Source: Channa striata (lineage: Eukaryota; Chordata; Actinopteri; Anabantiformes; Channidae). From it: 64,000 nt of DNA. The position numbers and the translations under genes are program-made. Below the pieces are notes generated by a model, which saw only the letters and a list, made by a program, of their open reading frames with translations, made no database searches and had not been told where the DNA came from. Numbering within the stretch: position 1 is the first letter of the stretch; each line of letters opens with the position of its first letter. Shown piece by piece: positions 47,201 to 60,200 of this stretch. The stretch lies in contig CM065175.1 of NCBI GenBank assembly GCA_033026295.1, positions 25,214,437 through 25,278,436 on the forward strand, written 5' to 3'.

Positions 47201-48243
47201 TCATTTATCGGAACTTTTCAAACCGATGAGGCCAAAATTATGCAGCTTTCTTTAAAGAAAAATTCCCCGTAGGCATATTTTCTCATTATCTTTTAACTTT
47301 TCCTTCAACTCTTTTCTAACGGAACCATTTTAAAAGCAGTTCTGGTCATTTCAAGTCATCTTAAAGAACTGCTTCACATTTTTTCAAGTATTTAAAGAAC
47401 TGCCAGCTGGCCACAGGACTTTTGAAACAAGTGTGACTTGCCGTTAACTACCGGCCTTTAAAAGATCCCTCCAACAGATGAGCCAAAAAATAAAAAATAA
47501 AAAATCATCAGTGCAAAATTATCTGCTGACAATAACAGGCTTCAAACTTCCAAATTACAGTATATGTGAACGTCTTACAAAAGCTGCAATGTTTTCAGTT
47601 CAATTTTTTTTTCTTTTTGTCACTTTCAATCTCATGCAACTCATAAACACTTTAAAAAGAATTTTATTTTAAAAACAGACTAACTTTGGGAGATATCCAC
47701 GGGAAATTCAGCCTCATTGGAAAACAGGTTCGCACAGAATTGAGCTTCTAGCACTTCCACTGAAGTAACTTTAAAGCTACGGTGTGCAACGTTAATACAT
47801 ATATTCTGCATAACCTCATATGACTCACTGGCATCTTAACATTTTAAACAAATCTTGCTCTACTGACAAATCAGCAGTTTCTGCTTAATCAGTAGTTTTT
47901 GGAGAATTCGTATTTATCGTTGCGTCGTTACGACAAGCAGCTGTATGGCCGTGCAGAGCCGAGTCTCAAACTAGATGGATTTTCACACTTTAGCTTCAAA
48001 ACAAGATCCCAGTGTCTGGTGTCAACAGCAGGAATGACTGAAGTGAGTAAGGAATCGTTCAGGGTTCATGTGTGAACCTGTTCTTTAACCCAGAGCAAAA
48101 ACAGCTTCGTGAAAAAAAATGAGGAATAACCATCATCGTCACACATGTTGTACCTGAACATTCACCTGTCCAGGTTTACTGTTCATAGCAGCTTGTGAAT
48201 GGAGACTTTAGTTACTGGCTAACAAATCAAACCACACACACAC

Positions 48244-48285
<42 letters not shown>

Positions 48286-51200
48286 GGAAACGAAATGAAA
48301 GTGTTGTTCCCGTTATCCGACATGTTTGCTTATTTTACAGTGAGTCTTCTTTTATGTTTCTCTCTTTGCGTTGTAAATTTTTTGTAAATGTGTGAAATTG
48401 CCTCAATTGCACTATATAGTTGTGATGTTATTTCAAACTCGCATTTGCTAAATTATTATTTTCTCCTTTGTTTGTGCAAAAGACTCTAAATATGATAAAA
48501 CCCTGAATGTTTCAGCAGGTTCCTACAATCTGACTAACAGTGGAAAAGATTGTTAAAATCACTGCCAAATACTCGGGCGTCACAGTTGACATCTCTTCCG
48601 GGATTTTCACGTCCACAGGCGTCTTTCTGTAAAGAAGTTCACGTATTTGCTTTTGAAACTCAAACTTTGTATGTCTCTATATGAATAATATATTTGTTAT
48701 GCTGCACTTATCTTCTCCGTGGCACCACATAAAAGCTGGTAATCTCAGGTGTTTCACATACAAAATACATTAAAGATACACTGCACATTGCATTGATTTT
48801 TCATATCTTTTCCTCTTAAATCTCGGGGATAATGGCGCTTAGGAGTCTGCAGCTATTTTCAGTGCTACTATTGGAACGGCCAGCTTTATCCCATGTGGCG
48901 TTTCTGTCTTCAAAGCTTTCATTTTGAACTGACGGAGCCAAATTTGGGCATCTGAAAAACGTGGAGTGATTATTTATTAATCCAGTTTTGATTAGAAATG
49001 TGTCTCTGCTGAGACCCACAAAACAAACTTTAATTTCCTCCATCACTGCAAGTTTAATTCTCCTTTCACTCAAACAGAAGCACTCCCCTTCCTGCTGTGG
49101 GGTCTGATCGGACCTCAGACGGACTGTAAAAAAGAGCTTGTATGAAGTATAAATGGAGCCGGTCGAACTCCGACTCAGGTGAACTTATTAATTCAGAGTA
49201 GCAGGTGAATCGCTGAAAGAATTCGCCCTTGTTGAGTCAGTGAAATGTTAGGTCACCAGCTGTTTTCTGTCCCGTTTACTTGCACCTAAAAGGCCTGATA
49301 AAATTATTTTTTTATATACAGAAAACAGCTTTTGTTATTTTTATATTTGTGCCTCCAGCTGGAGCCTCTGATCATTTATTCGTTCTTCCACAGAAATGCA
49401 GATTTCTGAAGTGACACTGGGACACACGGAACTTAAAATAGCCAGGCTGCTTTTTTTAGGGGTCAGGAAGTAAAATGTGGAGCTCTGAATTATCATTGTC
49501 TATTAATACATATTAATACAATCAGAACATTCACACACACGTAAGAAATACTGCTTTGAGAGACCAGGTTGTGCAACAACAAGCTTATTTATGCTACAAC
49601 GTGCATTATTTCATATCCAAAGTGACAAAGCTGCGAAAGAAAATCTATGTCAGAGATAAAACATTGAGTGCTATGAGAAGAAACGTTTCAGTCCCACATT
49701 GCACGTTTTGTGGGTCCAGTGAGCTGAGGAGTTTTGCTCGGGATCCTTTGCTGTGTGGCGAAGGGACCACCAGATGCTGTTTGTTGGCAGAGCCCAGTGG
49801 GCAGGAGGGACTGTAGACCTGGACCCCTGACCCACTCTGGTGACGGTCAGAGCTTTGAATGTGATTTGCGAAGACACAGGAAGCCAGTGCAGAGATCTGG
49901 ACAGTGGTGCGACGTGCCATTTTTGGCTGATAAAAATTAGATGTGCAGCTGCATTTTGGATCATCGAGGTTTAATTGTGCTGCTGGTAACTGTCAGCAGC
50001 AGTCGAGATGACGTATGATCAGTGGTCGCACAATGAGGATGCTGGAACATTTGACACCACACATCAAAATGGCATCAGACAGACAGATCTGCAGTTACAC
50101 AATGTTTCATGGTAAACACGGATTTCAGAGACATTTCCTTAAGCTTGGGTACCAACATGATTGGATGTGGTTTTGCTTCTGTTCACTGATTTGTCACCAG
50201 ACCAGGGGCAGGGTGAGATGTCAGCTGTGGTGACACTGTAACTGTTACTTTACAGTTTTTCACAGTTCATTTCCTAAAAAGGATTTTAAATTCAAGTTTA
50301 AAGAGATGACTTTTTTTTTGTTACTGCATGTTTTAATGTGCCTGGTTCTAATAAGGAGAAATAACTTTCTTTTGCTTTAGAAACAGGAGATACTTTTAAC
50401 CAAAGAAAAGAAAGATTTTGTGCACATAATGTATTTTATTGGTAAAATAACATGTATGTATAATCATATAGCATCCATTCATCATTAACACCTTGTTCTG
50501 TTCAGGGTCACAGGGGGCTGGAGTCCATCCCAGCTGTCCTCGGAAGAGAGTTGGGGTCCAGCCTGGTCAGGTCTCCAGTCTGTCTCAGGATGTCTTTACT
50601 AATGGGAGCTGTGTGTGTTAGCAGTAGCCCTGTGCTAATATAACGGCTGTAAGTCGTCTCCAAGCAGTAAACGATGTAACATGGGAAAAAAAAACTGTAA
50701 AAAGGAAAAGTGAACATACTGGAGGACAAGAAGAGGGGTAATGGTGGTAAATCGAGTTAACTCGGAGGTTGGGCTTCATTCCAGCCCTCCAGGGAGTTTT
50801 GTGAGAATCAGAATTCAGCTCACACTCTGCAGCTCCTGAAGTCTGACTCACAGCAGACAGAAAGCTCCAAGGACACACAGGCAGTCTGTTCGAGTCTCTC
50901 ACCCCTGCAGCTACAACCGCGAAGGCCGCGGCCTAAGGGTTAATTATTGGCTGGATCCTTTCCGAGTGTCCTGTCCGCAAAATTACCAGCCAGTCAGAAA
51001 TAAGGACAGCCCGAGATTATGAGACAGATACGGACACAAAGTAAACAAACCGCACTATGGGGAATTTATAATTGTATTTCTGTCAGTCAATAAAAATTCA
51101 TGATCTGCTGGTCTAGAACGAAAGTCAACAGGCTGAGAGGGCACCGTCTCCTATCACTGCATCATAAATAACACTCACGTTTCTCTGTGAATATTGTAAT

Positions 51201-54200
51201 TAATGAATTTGTCATCCTGTTTGTTTTCCAGCAGATCTCTGTTCATCTGATTTATTCATCTTTACCTTCCTCGCAGTGTGAACGGCGGATGAAAGTTGGG
51301 CACTTGCCAGGTTTCTGCTCCGAGTTTGACTAATGACTCGGACGCTCGGGTCAGACTGTGGCCCTTTTCTCTTTGCTCTCTGTACTGAACATCTGAATTC
51401 ACGCATTTGGGCAGAGATAAAGAGTCGAGCCGTCTTTGGATTTGTTTGCGGGCCGCCGTTCACAGTCTTCGGTGAATGAAACTGCTCCAACAACTCACGC
51501 ACTTCACGAGTCCTGACCTTCACTTTATGATGAACAATTACCAAACCAAGAACGTGTTAATCTGTTTCACTCCCTGGCTTGTACCTAATCTGTCCTACAG
51601 GAGAGGACAATCTTGAAAACAAACAAGAGAACACATGGCCTTTGTTTGGGACTATTTTTAGTGGCAGATTAATTACAGTTTGTGCTCTCTGCAGGGATGG
51701 GTTTTCAAGAAACAGGGCTGGGGCACAGAGAGGTAAAAGGCCCCCAGGTCTCCTATTGAGCTCGTCCAAAGTGCGAAAAACCATTTGTAGTAATTTATTG
51801 TAGATTCGTGGTGACTCCGCAACGTTTCCTCGTTGTTCTGTGGCTCTGCTGCTCAGTGGTCCCATGATGCTAAAACAAGCTGCCTCACTCCCAAAGTTTA
51901 AAAAGCCGTTCGAGCTTCTCAGCAACTTCCTGTGCACTTAAAAAAAGGAAAACCTCTTTCTCTATCTGGCAATCACATCTCATTAAAACGGAACAGTTTT
52001 TCCTCACTTAGAAATGACGTACAGAGCAAGAAAATCAAAGTCACGTTGGACGTGTGTTTGCAGAATAACTGGAAATGTTTTGTCTCTGTTATGGTCATTT
52101 GATTTAAATGTAATGTAGAAATATAATGTACAGGCCTAAACAATTCCCCACCACTACTTTAAATATTTGAATCCAATAAAACTACTAAGCAGATTGTCCA
52201 CAGTATATTCTACTTCATGTAAAAGAGTAAATGTACCCTAATGAGAAAACTGTAAGAATGTTTGGTTTATATTTTAATAAAAATAAAAAAAAACACCATA
52301 TTTATATAATGAAGCATCAGGTATTAATGTTGTGGCTAATCAACATTCTGTCAAGCTGATCCCAGGACTAATAAAACACAAGATCTACCATTAACTGGAA
52401 ATTGTTTTGGACAGTGGATCTCAACGACACAGAATAAAAATGTAAAACCTTTTGTATTTCATTTGTTTCATGAGGTTTTTGGACAGTAAGAAAAAGATTG
52501 ACCATCATTCAGAGATGTTGGATGCTGTAATTTCAGTAAAGTAACAACAGTTTAAGTCAGACTCTGGCAGCTATGACAGACTAAAAATAGAGAATAAAAA
52601 AGAGTTTGAGTTCAGCTCTCTGATTGTTGTGTCCCCCTTGTCCTCTTATCTTGTCTTCACACAGACTGGATGCGTCTCTGTCTGCACTGCTGTGTGCCAT
52701 CTGTCTCCTCGTCCTGCCGTCGTCCTCTACCCCCGACCACGAGTCAGGTATGCTGCGCTCCCTCTCTGTCCCCAGCGCCGCCGCAGACACACCCGAATCC
52801 ATTAAGTCATACCTGACCCCCGACATTTAGGGCCGGTGAGGTACAGGACTCTTTAATCATTTCCTGTTGGGCGTCGTTTTTGCTGATCTGCTGCCTGGAA
52901 GTTCAAGGTTGTCCTCTGGCATCCCTGTAGAAAACGTTAAAGTTAACTAAAACAGTAGGACGTCTTATTTTTAAGTTGGATCAACAAAATCAAGTGAACA
53001 GACGTCACAAACTAACAGTGACATTATAATGTCAGATGGCGTAGCAAGCGATGATCTGCACAGGCCTTTATTTTTACATCAAAGTAAAATTTGCTTTTTA
53101 AATTCTATAGTCATATTTTTTGTGCTACCAACGTTTCAGATCAGTATTTCCTGTGAAGACAGGGTCAGTAAGAGCAAACTCTTAAAAAAGAAAAATGAAA
53201 AAAAAAAAACTTAGCTGCGTTGAACATTTGCAAAGCAAGTTTCAACCTTTGAAGAGCAATTTCTTACAATGATTAGAATTAAGTTGACTTTTTACAGATA
53301 TTGAATATAATCAATATCACTGTTATGAGATTTGCTGTTATCTGCTGCGTTGGCAGGTGTTTTTGTAACTAGCCGTTCCCCTGCTTCCAGTCTGTATGCT
53401 AAGCTAAGCTAACATCTCATGTAACTCTCATCTAACTTGTAGATTCAGATTATCAAAAATGTCGTGATTTCCTCAGATGATTCGAAGCTTCTCCATGTGA
53501 CCATTCCCACCCCCGTTTTGCCTGTGCCTGCGGTGCTGGGTGGCTCTCTGACGTTATCCTGCCTGGTGTCTCTGGCCCACCCGCCGCCCTCGCCCTCCAC
53601 CAACGGCCGCCACGCCGTGCTGTCTCTCCCCCGGGTCAAATGGAGCGTACTGACTCACGGCCGAGAGACGGAGATCCTGGTGGCTCGCGGCGACAGGGTG
53701 AGAGTCAGCGAGGCCTACAAAGACCGAGCCTCGCTGCTCAATTACGCCAACTCCCCCGCCGACCTCACCCTGCAGCTGGAGAACCTCAGGCAGAACGACA
53801 CCGGCTTCTACCGCTGCGAAGTGCAGCAGGGCCTGGAGGACGCTGACGATGTGGCTCAGGTCAAGGTCAAAGGTGAGACGCAGACAAGACCCACACGGTC
53901 TTGTCCAAGTCAGTCAGTCAGTCATTCTCCTATTCAATTTTTAGTTGCCACATTAAATGTGGTAGTTAACAGTTAAACATTAAAAACTGCTGCATTAAAA
54001 CCGCAGCCAACACGAAACAAAGCACTGATGCACAAAGACGTCATCGTTCAGTTATGTGCACATTAAACACGGTTAGGTTGTTAAAAATTCATCCTCGCGT
54101 GTCTCTTTACAACAAACTGTTACGCAACTATTCACCTTTTGACAAATGAATCTCGTTCTAAATACCACATGACATTGCCAAGTTTCCAAGTTCCATACTT

Positions 54201-57200
54201 TTACAAACTTTTGAAACTATTGGAAATATCTGGTTCTTTAGCACATCGGGGCCTGAGAACTGTTTTGGATGCTAAACAAATGTCCATCCCATGTTTGACT
54301 TTTGACTGATGCTACAACCTTACGATCGAAATTCACACTCTCGCTCAAAACGTCTTTTCTGCAGGAAACAGTCACGCAATATTTCAGTTAAATAAGGTTG
54401 TTTATTCAAAAATGACGTGGAGTTGGAGCCTCCATCAGTTTTTTAAGAGCTTTTTTGATCAGATGTGGGTGATTCAGGAGGACAGTTTCCACAGTTTCCT
54501 CTTAGTCCAGGTGTTTTTACACCACCTGCGCACAGATACAAAGATGGATAATTCATAAAACTGGGGGGGATTTTGGTGTTGCAGTCACTGTTACACATAA
54601 TATACTCTATAGAACAGATGTTACAGTTTCAGTGACAAAGTTCTGTTATTCTATATACAAACTCATAAAATATCAATAAAGTTAAAAAATATGATGATAC
54701 AATGTATGTTTGTGACATTTAGTGAGACCTGAACCTAAAAAGCCTGGGATATGTTCCTGTATTGTCCAGTGAAGATGCCTTTAGTTCATGTTGTGGACTG
54801 TTTGTACTAAATGTGCTGAAAATGTGGATGTATGTTACAGTTGCAATGTAATAATGTTGGTATGAAGTTATGAAGATCTGTTTATCTCTGTCTCTCGACA
54901 CAGACATGACGCTGCCTCTAAAGTTATTTTGCAGAATGATCACAAAACACGTCCGGATCCAGAATTCACGCCGCTCATGTTTTGGCTTTGACAGGGGTGG
55001 TGTTCCATTATCGGGATGCATCCAGCCGATACGCCTTCACCTTCGAGCAGGCCAGGGAAGCCTGCGCCGAGATCGGGGCTCAGATCGCCTCCCCAGAGCA
55101 GCTCCTGGCCGCCTACCACAGTGGATATGAGCAGTGCGATGCGGGTTGGCTCTCGGACCACTCAGTGAGGTGAGGACGCGAGAGGAAGTGGTTCAGTGTC
55201 AAACAGAACGCGGCCCTCTACACTGGATCAAGTGGCCTCTTAGCTAGAAAATCCGGCCTTGTGAGTAGAATTTTGATTAGACTACAGCTGGCAGCAGGCC
55301 AGAGTGTTAATGCAGCTCCTCACAAACAAAAACACTCGCATTTCTACCCATGTGGTTATACAGAGTTTGGTCAGTTCGGATATGCCCGCTGATTCTGCAC
55401 GTCATTTGGCTGAGAGGCACTCAGCTGATCTCAGATCAGACGTTTCTCCCCCACGTCACCCACTCATATGAGAGTTCATGCAAATGTGATGTTTGAGTGC
55501 TGCCATTACAGAGAAAGAGGTACTTCTTGGCGTTTTAATCATGTGTGTCATGGTCGTTCCCAGATATCCCATTCAGATGCCGAGAGAGGGCTGTTTTGGC
55601 GACATGGATGGACTGCCGGGAGTGAGGAACTATGGACTGCTGGAGCCCGACGAGCTGTACGACGTCTACTGTTACGTGGAAAACATTAGAGGTAAAACTA
55701 AAAGGAACATTAATTTCTACGTTTTTTTTCTCTGTCATGACTACCAGTTGGAAACAGGTCGTAAACAAATCCCCCTCGTTTCGTTCTGATCTGCTCTACA
55801 CCTTTTAATTCCAATGAAGATACAGTTTTATGCTACATCATAAAACAATATTATAGCTTTTAGCATTTCTGGATGAAAACCATTGCTTCAACACAAAATA
55901 TCCCTGTGCACAAAGCCAGTTTGGTGTTGAAGAACTTGGCCTGCATAGCCCAGACTATACAGCAGCATCCAACACCTTTGGGGTGAACTGGAACACAGTG
56001 TGTGAGCCAAACATTATCATCTAAAACCTGTGTTGGACCTCACAAACATGGAAATGATTAAAACAAATCCCTGCAGCAGGATGAACATTTGGGGAAACTG
56101 TTGACTGAAACCAGAAAGTAGTGGATGAAAAAGCAGCAAAGCTTTGAAAATATTTGAGTGTACACAGCTTTAACCATTTATTAAGCAAAAACTGGAAAAA
56201 ACAAAAACAAAACAATGATTTAAGGCATTGAAAAAAGGATCAGTTTTGTACAAAACACAGACTGGTAGGAAATAGTTCTGCAGAATCATTGAGTTGTTGT
56301 GAATAAACTTAAGATGATGTGGCAAACTGGGCATTTGTTTGCAACCTTGCCTTCTGACAAACTGATATTCTACTAAACTGATCATAGCAACGGACACAAG
56401 TAAGTAAAATGAAAGAAATATAGAGGAACTTGCCCACTCTACCAAAATAAGAAGTCAAATTATTAAAAACAAACTTGATCAGTCCAAGTGCAGCCCATAA
56501 ACCAACATTAAAACCAGCTACCGTCTCCCTATCTGTAAAGGTGAGGTGTTTCATGGCTCCACCTCTCAGCGTTTGACCTTCTGGGAGGCCAAGGCCTACT
56601 GTCTGAGTCACGGGGCAGAGCTGGCCACCACAGCTCAGCTATACGCAGCATGGAATGACGGCCTGAACCACTGCAGTCCAGGATGGCTGGCTGACGGCAG
56701 CGTGCGATACCCCATCGTTACCCCTAGAGAGCGCTGTGGAGGTGGAGAGCCTGGGGTCAGAACTGTGTATCGATACAGCAACCAGACGGGCTTCCCAGAG
56801 GCTCACACTCAACATGATGTCTACTGCTTCAAAAGTAAGAGAACAATCTTTTTTTTGGATAAGATGTCATGGTTTTTTGTTGGTCGTGTCCTGCACTGTT
56901 CATGTAAAAATATCCAGCTGACATTTGGCACCTTGTAAGCAACAGCCTATGTTCTCGTATGCTCATTCCTGCAGGCGTAAACAGCCCTTACACAGAACCT
57001 CCTCAGGGTTTTCTTGCCACTGAGCCAGAGGACATTGGCCAGGACATTATTTTCCTAACTAACCCAGCTCAGGAGGAGGTGACAGCAAAGGGGGGTGAAC
57101 AGGTCCAACGTGCACATACAGTCAGTCCTGTGAAGCAGGGCCCTGTGGAGGTTCAGTCCCCAACACTGCGCTTTGACAAGGACCCACTCCTCTCCGTTGA

Positions 57201-60200
57201 CCTTCACTCTGTTACTCCTCTACCGGACCATCAAGAACATATTTCCACCAAAGGTACCTGGGAGCAAATAGAAAAGGCCAGCTACACAGAGTCCTATCAA
57301 CCAGCACCTGAAGGAACCTCAGAAACAGATCATGAAGAGTCCTACTTATTCCCAACAACTTCTCCTAAGATTTATAGTGATGGAACTGTTGAAGAATCCA
57401 TTCCACCCACAACCCGTGGGTTTCTGGAGCCCTTAGAGCATCACATTTCTGACAATGAGACTTTGGATGTGACAGAGGTTACTGCAACATCTGTCGACGA
57501 TGCAGATGAGCCGCTCAACACCTCGTGTGGGTTGTGTCAGGAAGGTGAACTCCCAGTTTTTCAAGAAGATCACACTCCAGTGGTCACCTTCGAACATACA
57601 TCTGACACTGAGCTCGTCTACTCAAGCTCATCTACTTATGATGTCCAACAACAGCCAGAGGAGCCCTGTGCTTGTGTAGATAAGGTGGTGTACGCAGTAA
57701 GTCCTTTACCACGTACCGAGGAAGCAGATGTTCAGGCCAGTACACCTGAGAACCATCCAACGGATGGAGGAGTCTGGAGAGGAGAGTACAAATCCAGATG
57801 AGGAAACACACAATTTAGTGACTCAAAGTTTGATTGGCTTGGACACCTATGCCACCTCTGACCTGGTCCCTGTAACTCATTCAGGTAGGTCCGCACTGAA
57901 TATTGAGGACAGCACATTACGCTAGCATATAGTGTTGAAAGTAATGGGGATACATCCTTCAAAGATTTTCAATGTCTGCAAATTCCATGAGACTATAATT
58001 AGAAATGTTCCACCAATAGGCTGCCACCATGTCTAAAAACATGCCTCAGCAGAATGTTGAACGAAAATTAAATGTAAAATGAATTAATCCCTTTTATTGT
58101 TTTCTTTTGTAAGGTTATGGTCCTGATCAACAGCACTCAGGAGCAACAATAGAGTCATCCAGCCAAGTTGACCAAGGTGATGATGAATCTAATAGCACAT
58201 CGTCACCAGATGACGCAACTGAGCAGAGTGGACACATCAGTCCTGCTGAAATCCCAGCATTGGAGGTCATCACGGTGGCAAATGACTCAGAATCCAGTGC
58301 AGACCATTCTGTTCTGCACAGTTACCCGGTTGTTTTGTTGACATCCTCTGTGTCAGTTACCCTGTCCCCTCCTCCTCCTGTGGAGCTTGAAGTTAGCTCC
58401 CCAGATGTCATCACCTCCATACCCGAAATCAGTGCCGCATCTGGGGTCGAACCGCTGGACGACATCCAGGGCAAACTTGAGCACGAAGGATTAGGAGAAA
58501 ACCCTAATGTGTTTCTTGGTAAAAGCCAAAATACCACTGACAAAGATGTGGAGGGGAGGGAACAAGGTAGTGATCAAAATTCAGAATCGGATAAGGGATC
58601 AGGCGACCCATCGGGAGAAAGCCCAGAGGTAAAACCAGAACTTCTGCAGATAGATCTGACTCACACATCCGCAGGGCTTGATGGTGAAGCTGGGACTGGT
58701 GCCCCATTTCCATCCGAGGTGAGAATCACGCTAATCCCTGATCTGACCCTCACGCACGGCTGGAAACCAGAGCCTTCTTCCTCCACGCTGCAGGAGTCTC
58801 GCTCCGATGGAGAATACAGCGCTGAGCCTCCTGTCACTAAGGAGTCTGGGGAGGTCTCTAAGAATCTGGAGGCTGTGGTGGAGATCACCACTGCTAGCAT
58901 TAATGGTGAGTTTAAAAGGAACAAACAACAACAACCTAAAGCATGTTTCGGTTTTAGACTGGCTCAAAACATTTTCATAAAATTTGCATCAACTTTAAAA
59001 CTCCAGTTTAGAATTAAAATACACACTGGAGAGCCTTTGTGCAAACCCTGGGTACAGATAAATACGGTACAGAAAAGAGCAGAGTACGAAAGATAAAACC
59101 TTTTGAGTGACTTTGAGACCTTCTTGTAATAAAACCAACAGATTCTACCTGCAGCAATGACAAACCAACCAAAATGGAAAGAAATAACAGCAGAGCGAAA
59201 GTCGTTTCCTGGTTCCTCACACAAAAGTAACTCAGCTGTGTAGAAATTAAACACCGTTAGACACAGGTCCAGACAACCTGTACGATGGGCATGTTGCATG
59301 TTCTGCACACCACAGAAGTTTTGATTTTATGTCAGTCAAATGGCAAAAGGTAAACGGCTCCCAACAAATGTCGTGGTCCTGTATTTACCAGGACACCTTG
59401 TCCCTCAGTCGGTAACCGATGATTCACCATTTCCAGGGAACCAATAGGAATTGCTGGGCCCCTTTAAAAGAATTGTTCGCTTTTAGAAATAACCCATGAA
59501 CAAAAACTGTCTCAACAGAACCTGGATCAGAGGAGGAAAACAGCACGGACGAGCCAGCAGTGAAAATATGCACGTGGCCTCCAGAGGAGGAAACCTCCAG
59601 CCCTACACTTCCATCTGAAAGTCATGACATGACCATCAGTGCCCCCACCTTCCACCCAGACATCTTGGAAAACGAGCACGAGGAAGAGACTGCCATGGCC
59701 GCCTCCCGGCCTGCTGCCAAAATTTCTGCTGCGAGACAAGGAGGATATTTAGGTACCCGCAGAAAATGAGCTACATGTGTCATAAGACAGCGACTGGCGC
59801 TTGCATGAGAGGCAGAAAATGCAGAATCAGGAGAGGGATTTAGGTGTGCTGCAATTTAACACCTCAACCTGACCCGGCCCATTATCTCGGGTGGATTATC
59901 TTCCCATTTTGAATGAACACTTGATGACAACTTCACTCACAACAGGAATCTCCTCAATGCCTGATAAGTTTTACTGTTGACTTTAACTCTTAAATGTCAA
60001 TCTTGTTAAAAAGACCAAAGGCAAAAAGGAGATAAATGATAAAGTTATAGCATTTTTTTTGTTTCATAAACATATTCAGTTTGTTATGACGACACAAAAG
60101 AATAGTGACATTTTAATTTAGAGTAGGGTTGATTCAGAAATGTGTGACTCAGGCAAATCACGCAGTGGGGAAGAAGCTGAAATGTTTTACCCTGCTCATG

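Larger units (their letters stand above)
44263..52664 (+). other. BCAN intron 1 (8.4 kb)
   Basis: Separates the 5' UTR exon from the signal-peptide exon. Contains (TTA)n at 44337-44358, a GC-rich stretch near 45740-45960, (CA)n at 48232-48281 and a decayed LINE at 49760-49964. No other gene is seen. Long first introns of lecticans often hold enhancers, but none can be read here. Confidence 0.7.

Noticed and set aside
49556..49816. Plus-strand 86-codon open frame in BCAN intron 1
   Set aside because: Antisense shadow of a LINE reverse-transcriptase remnant.
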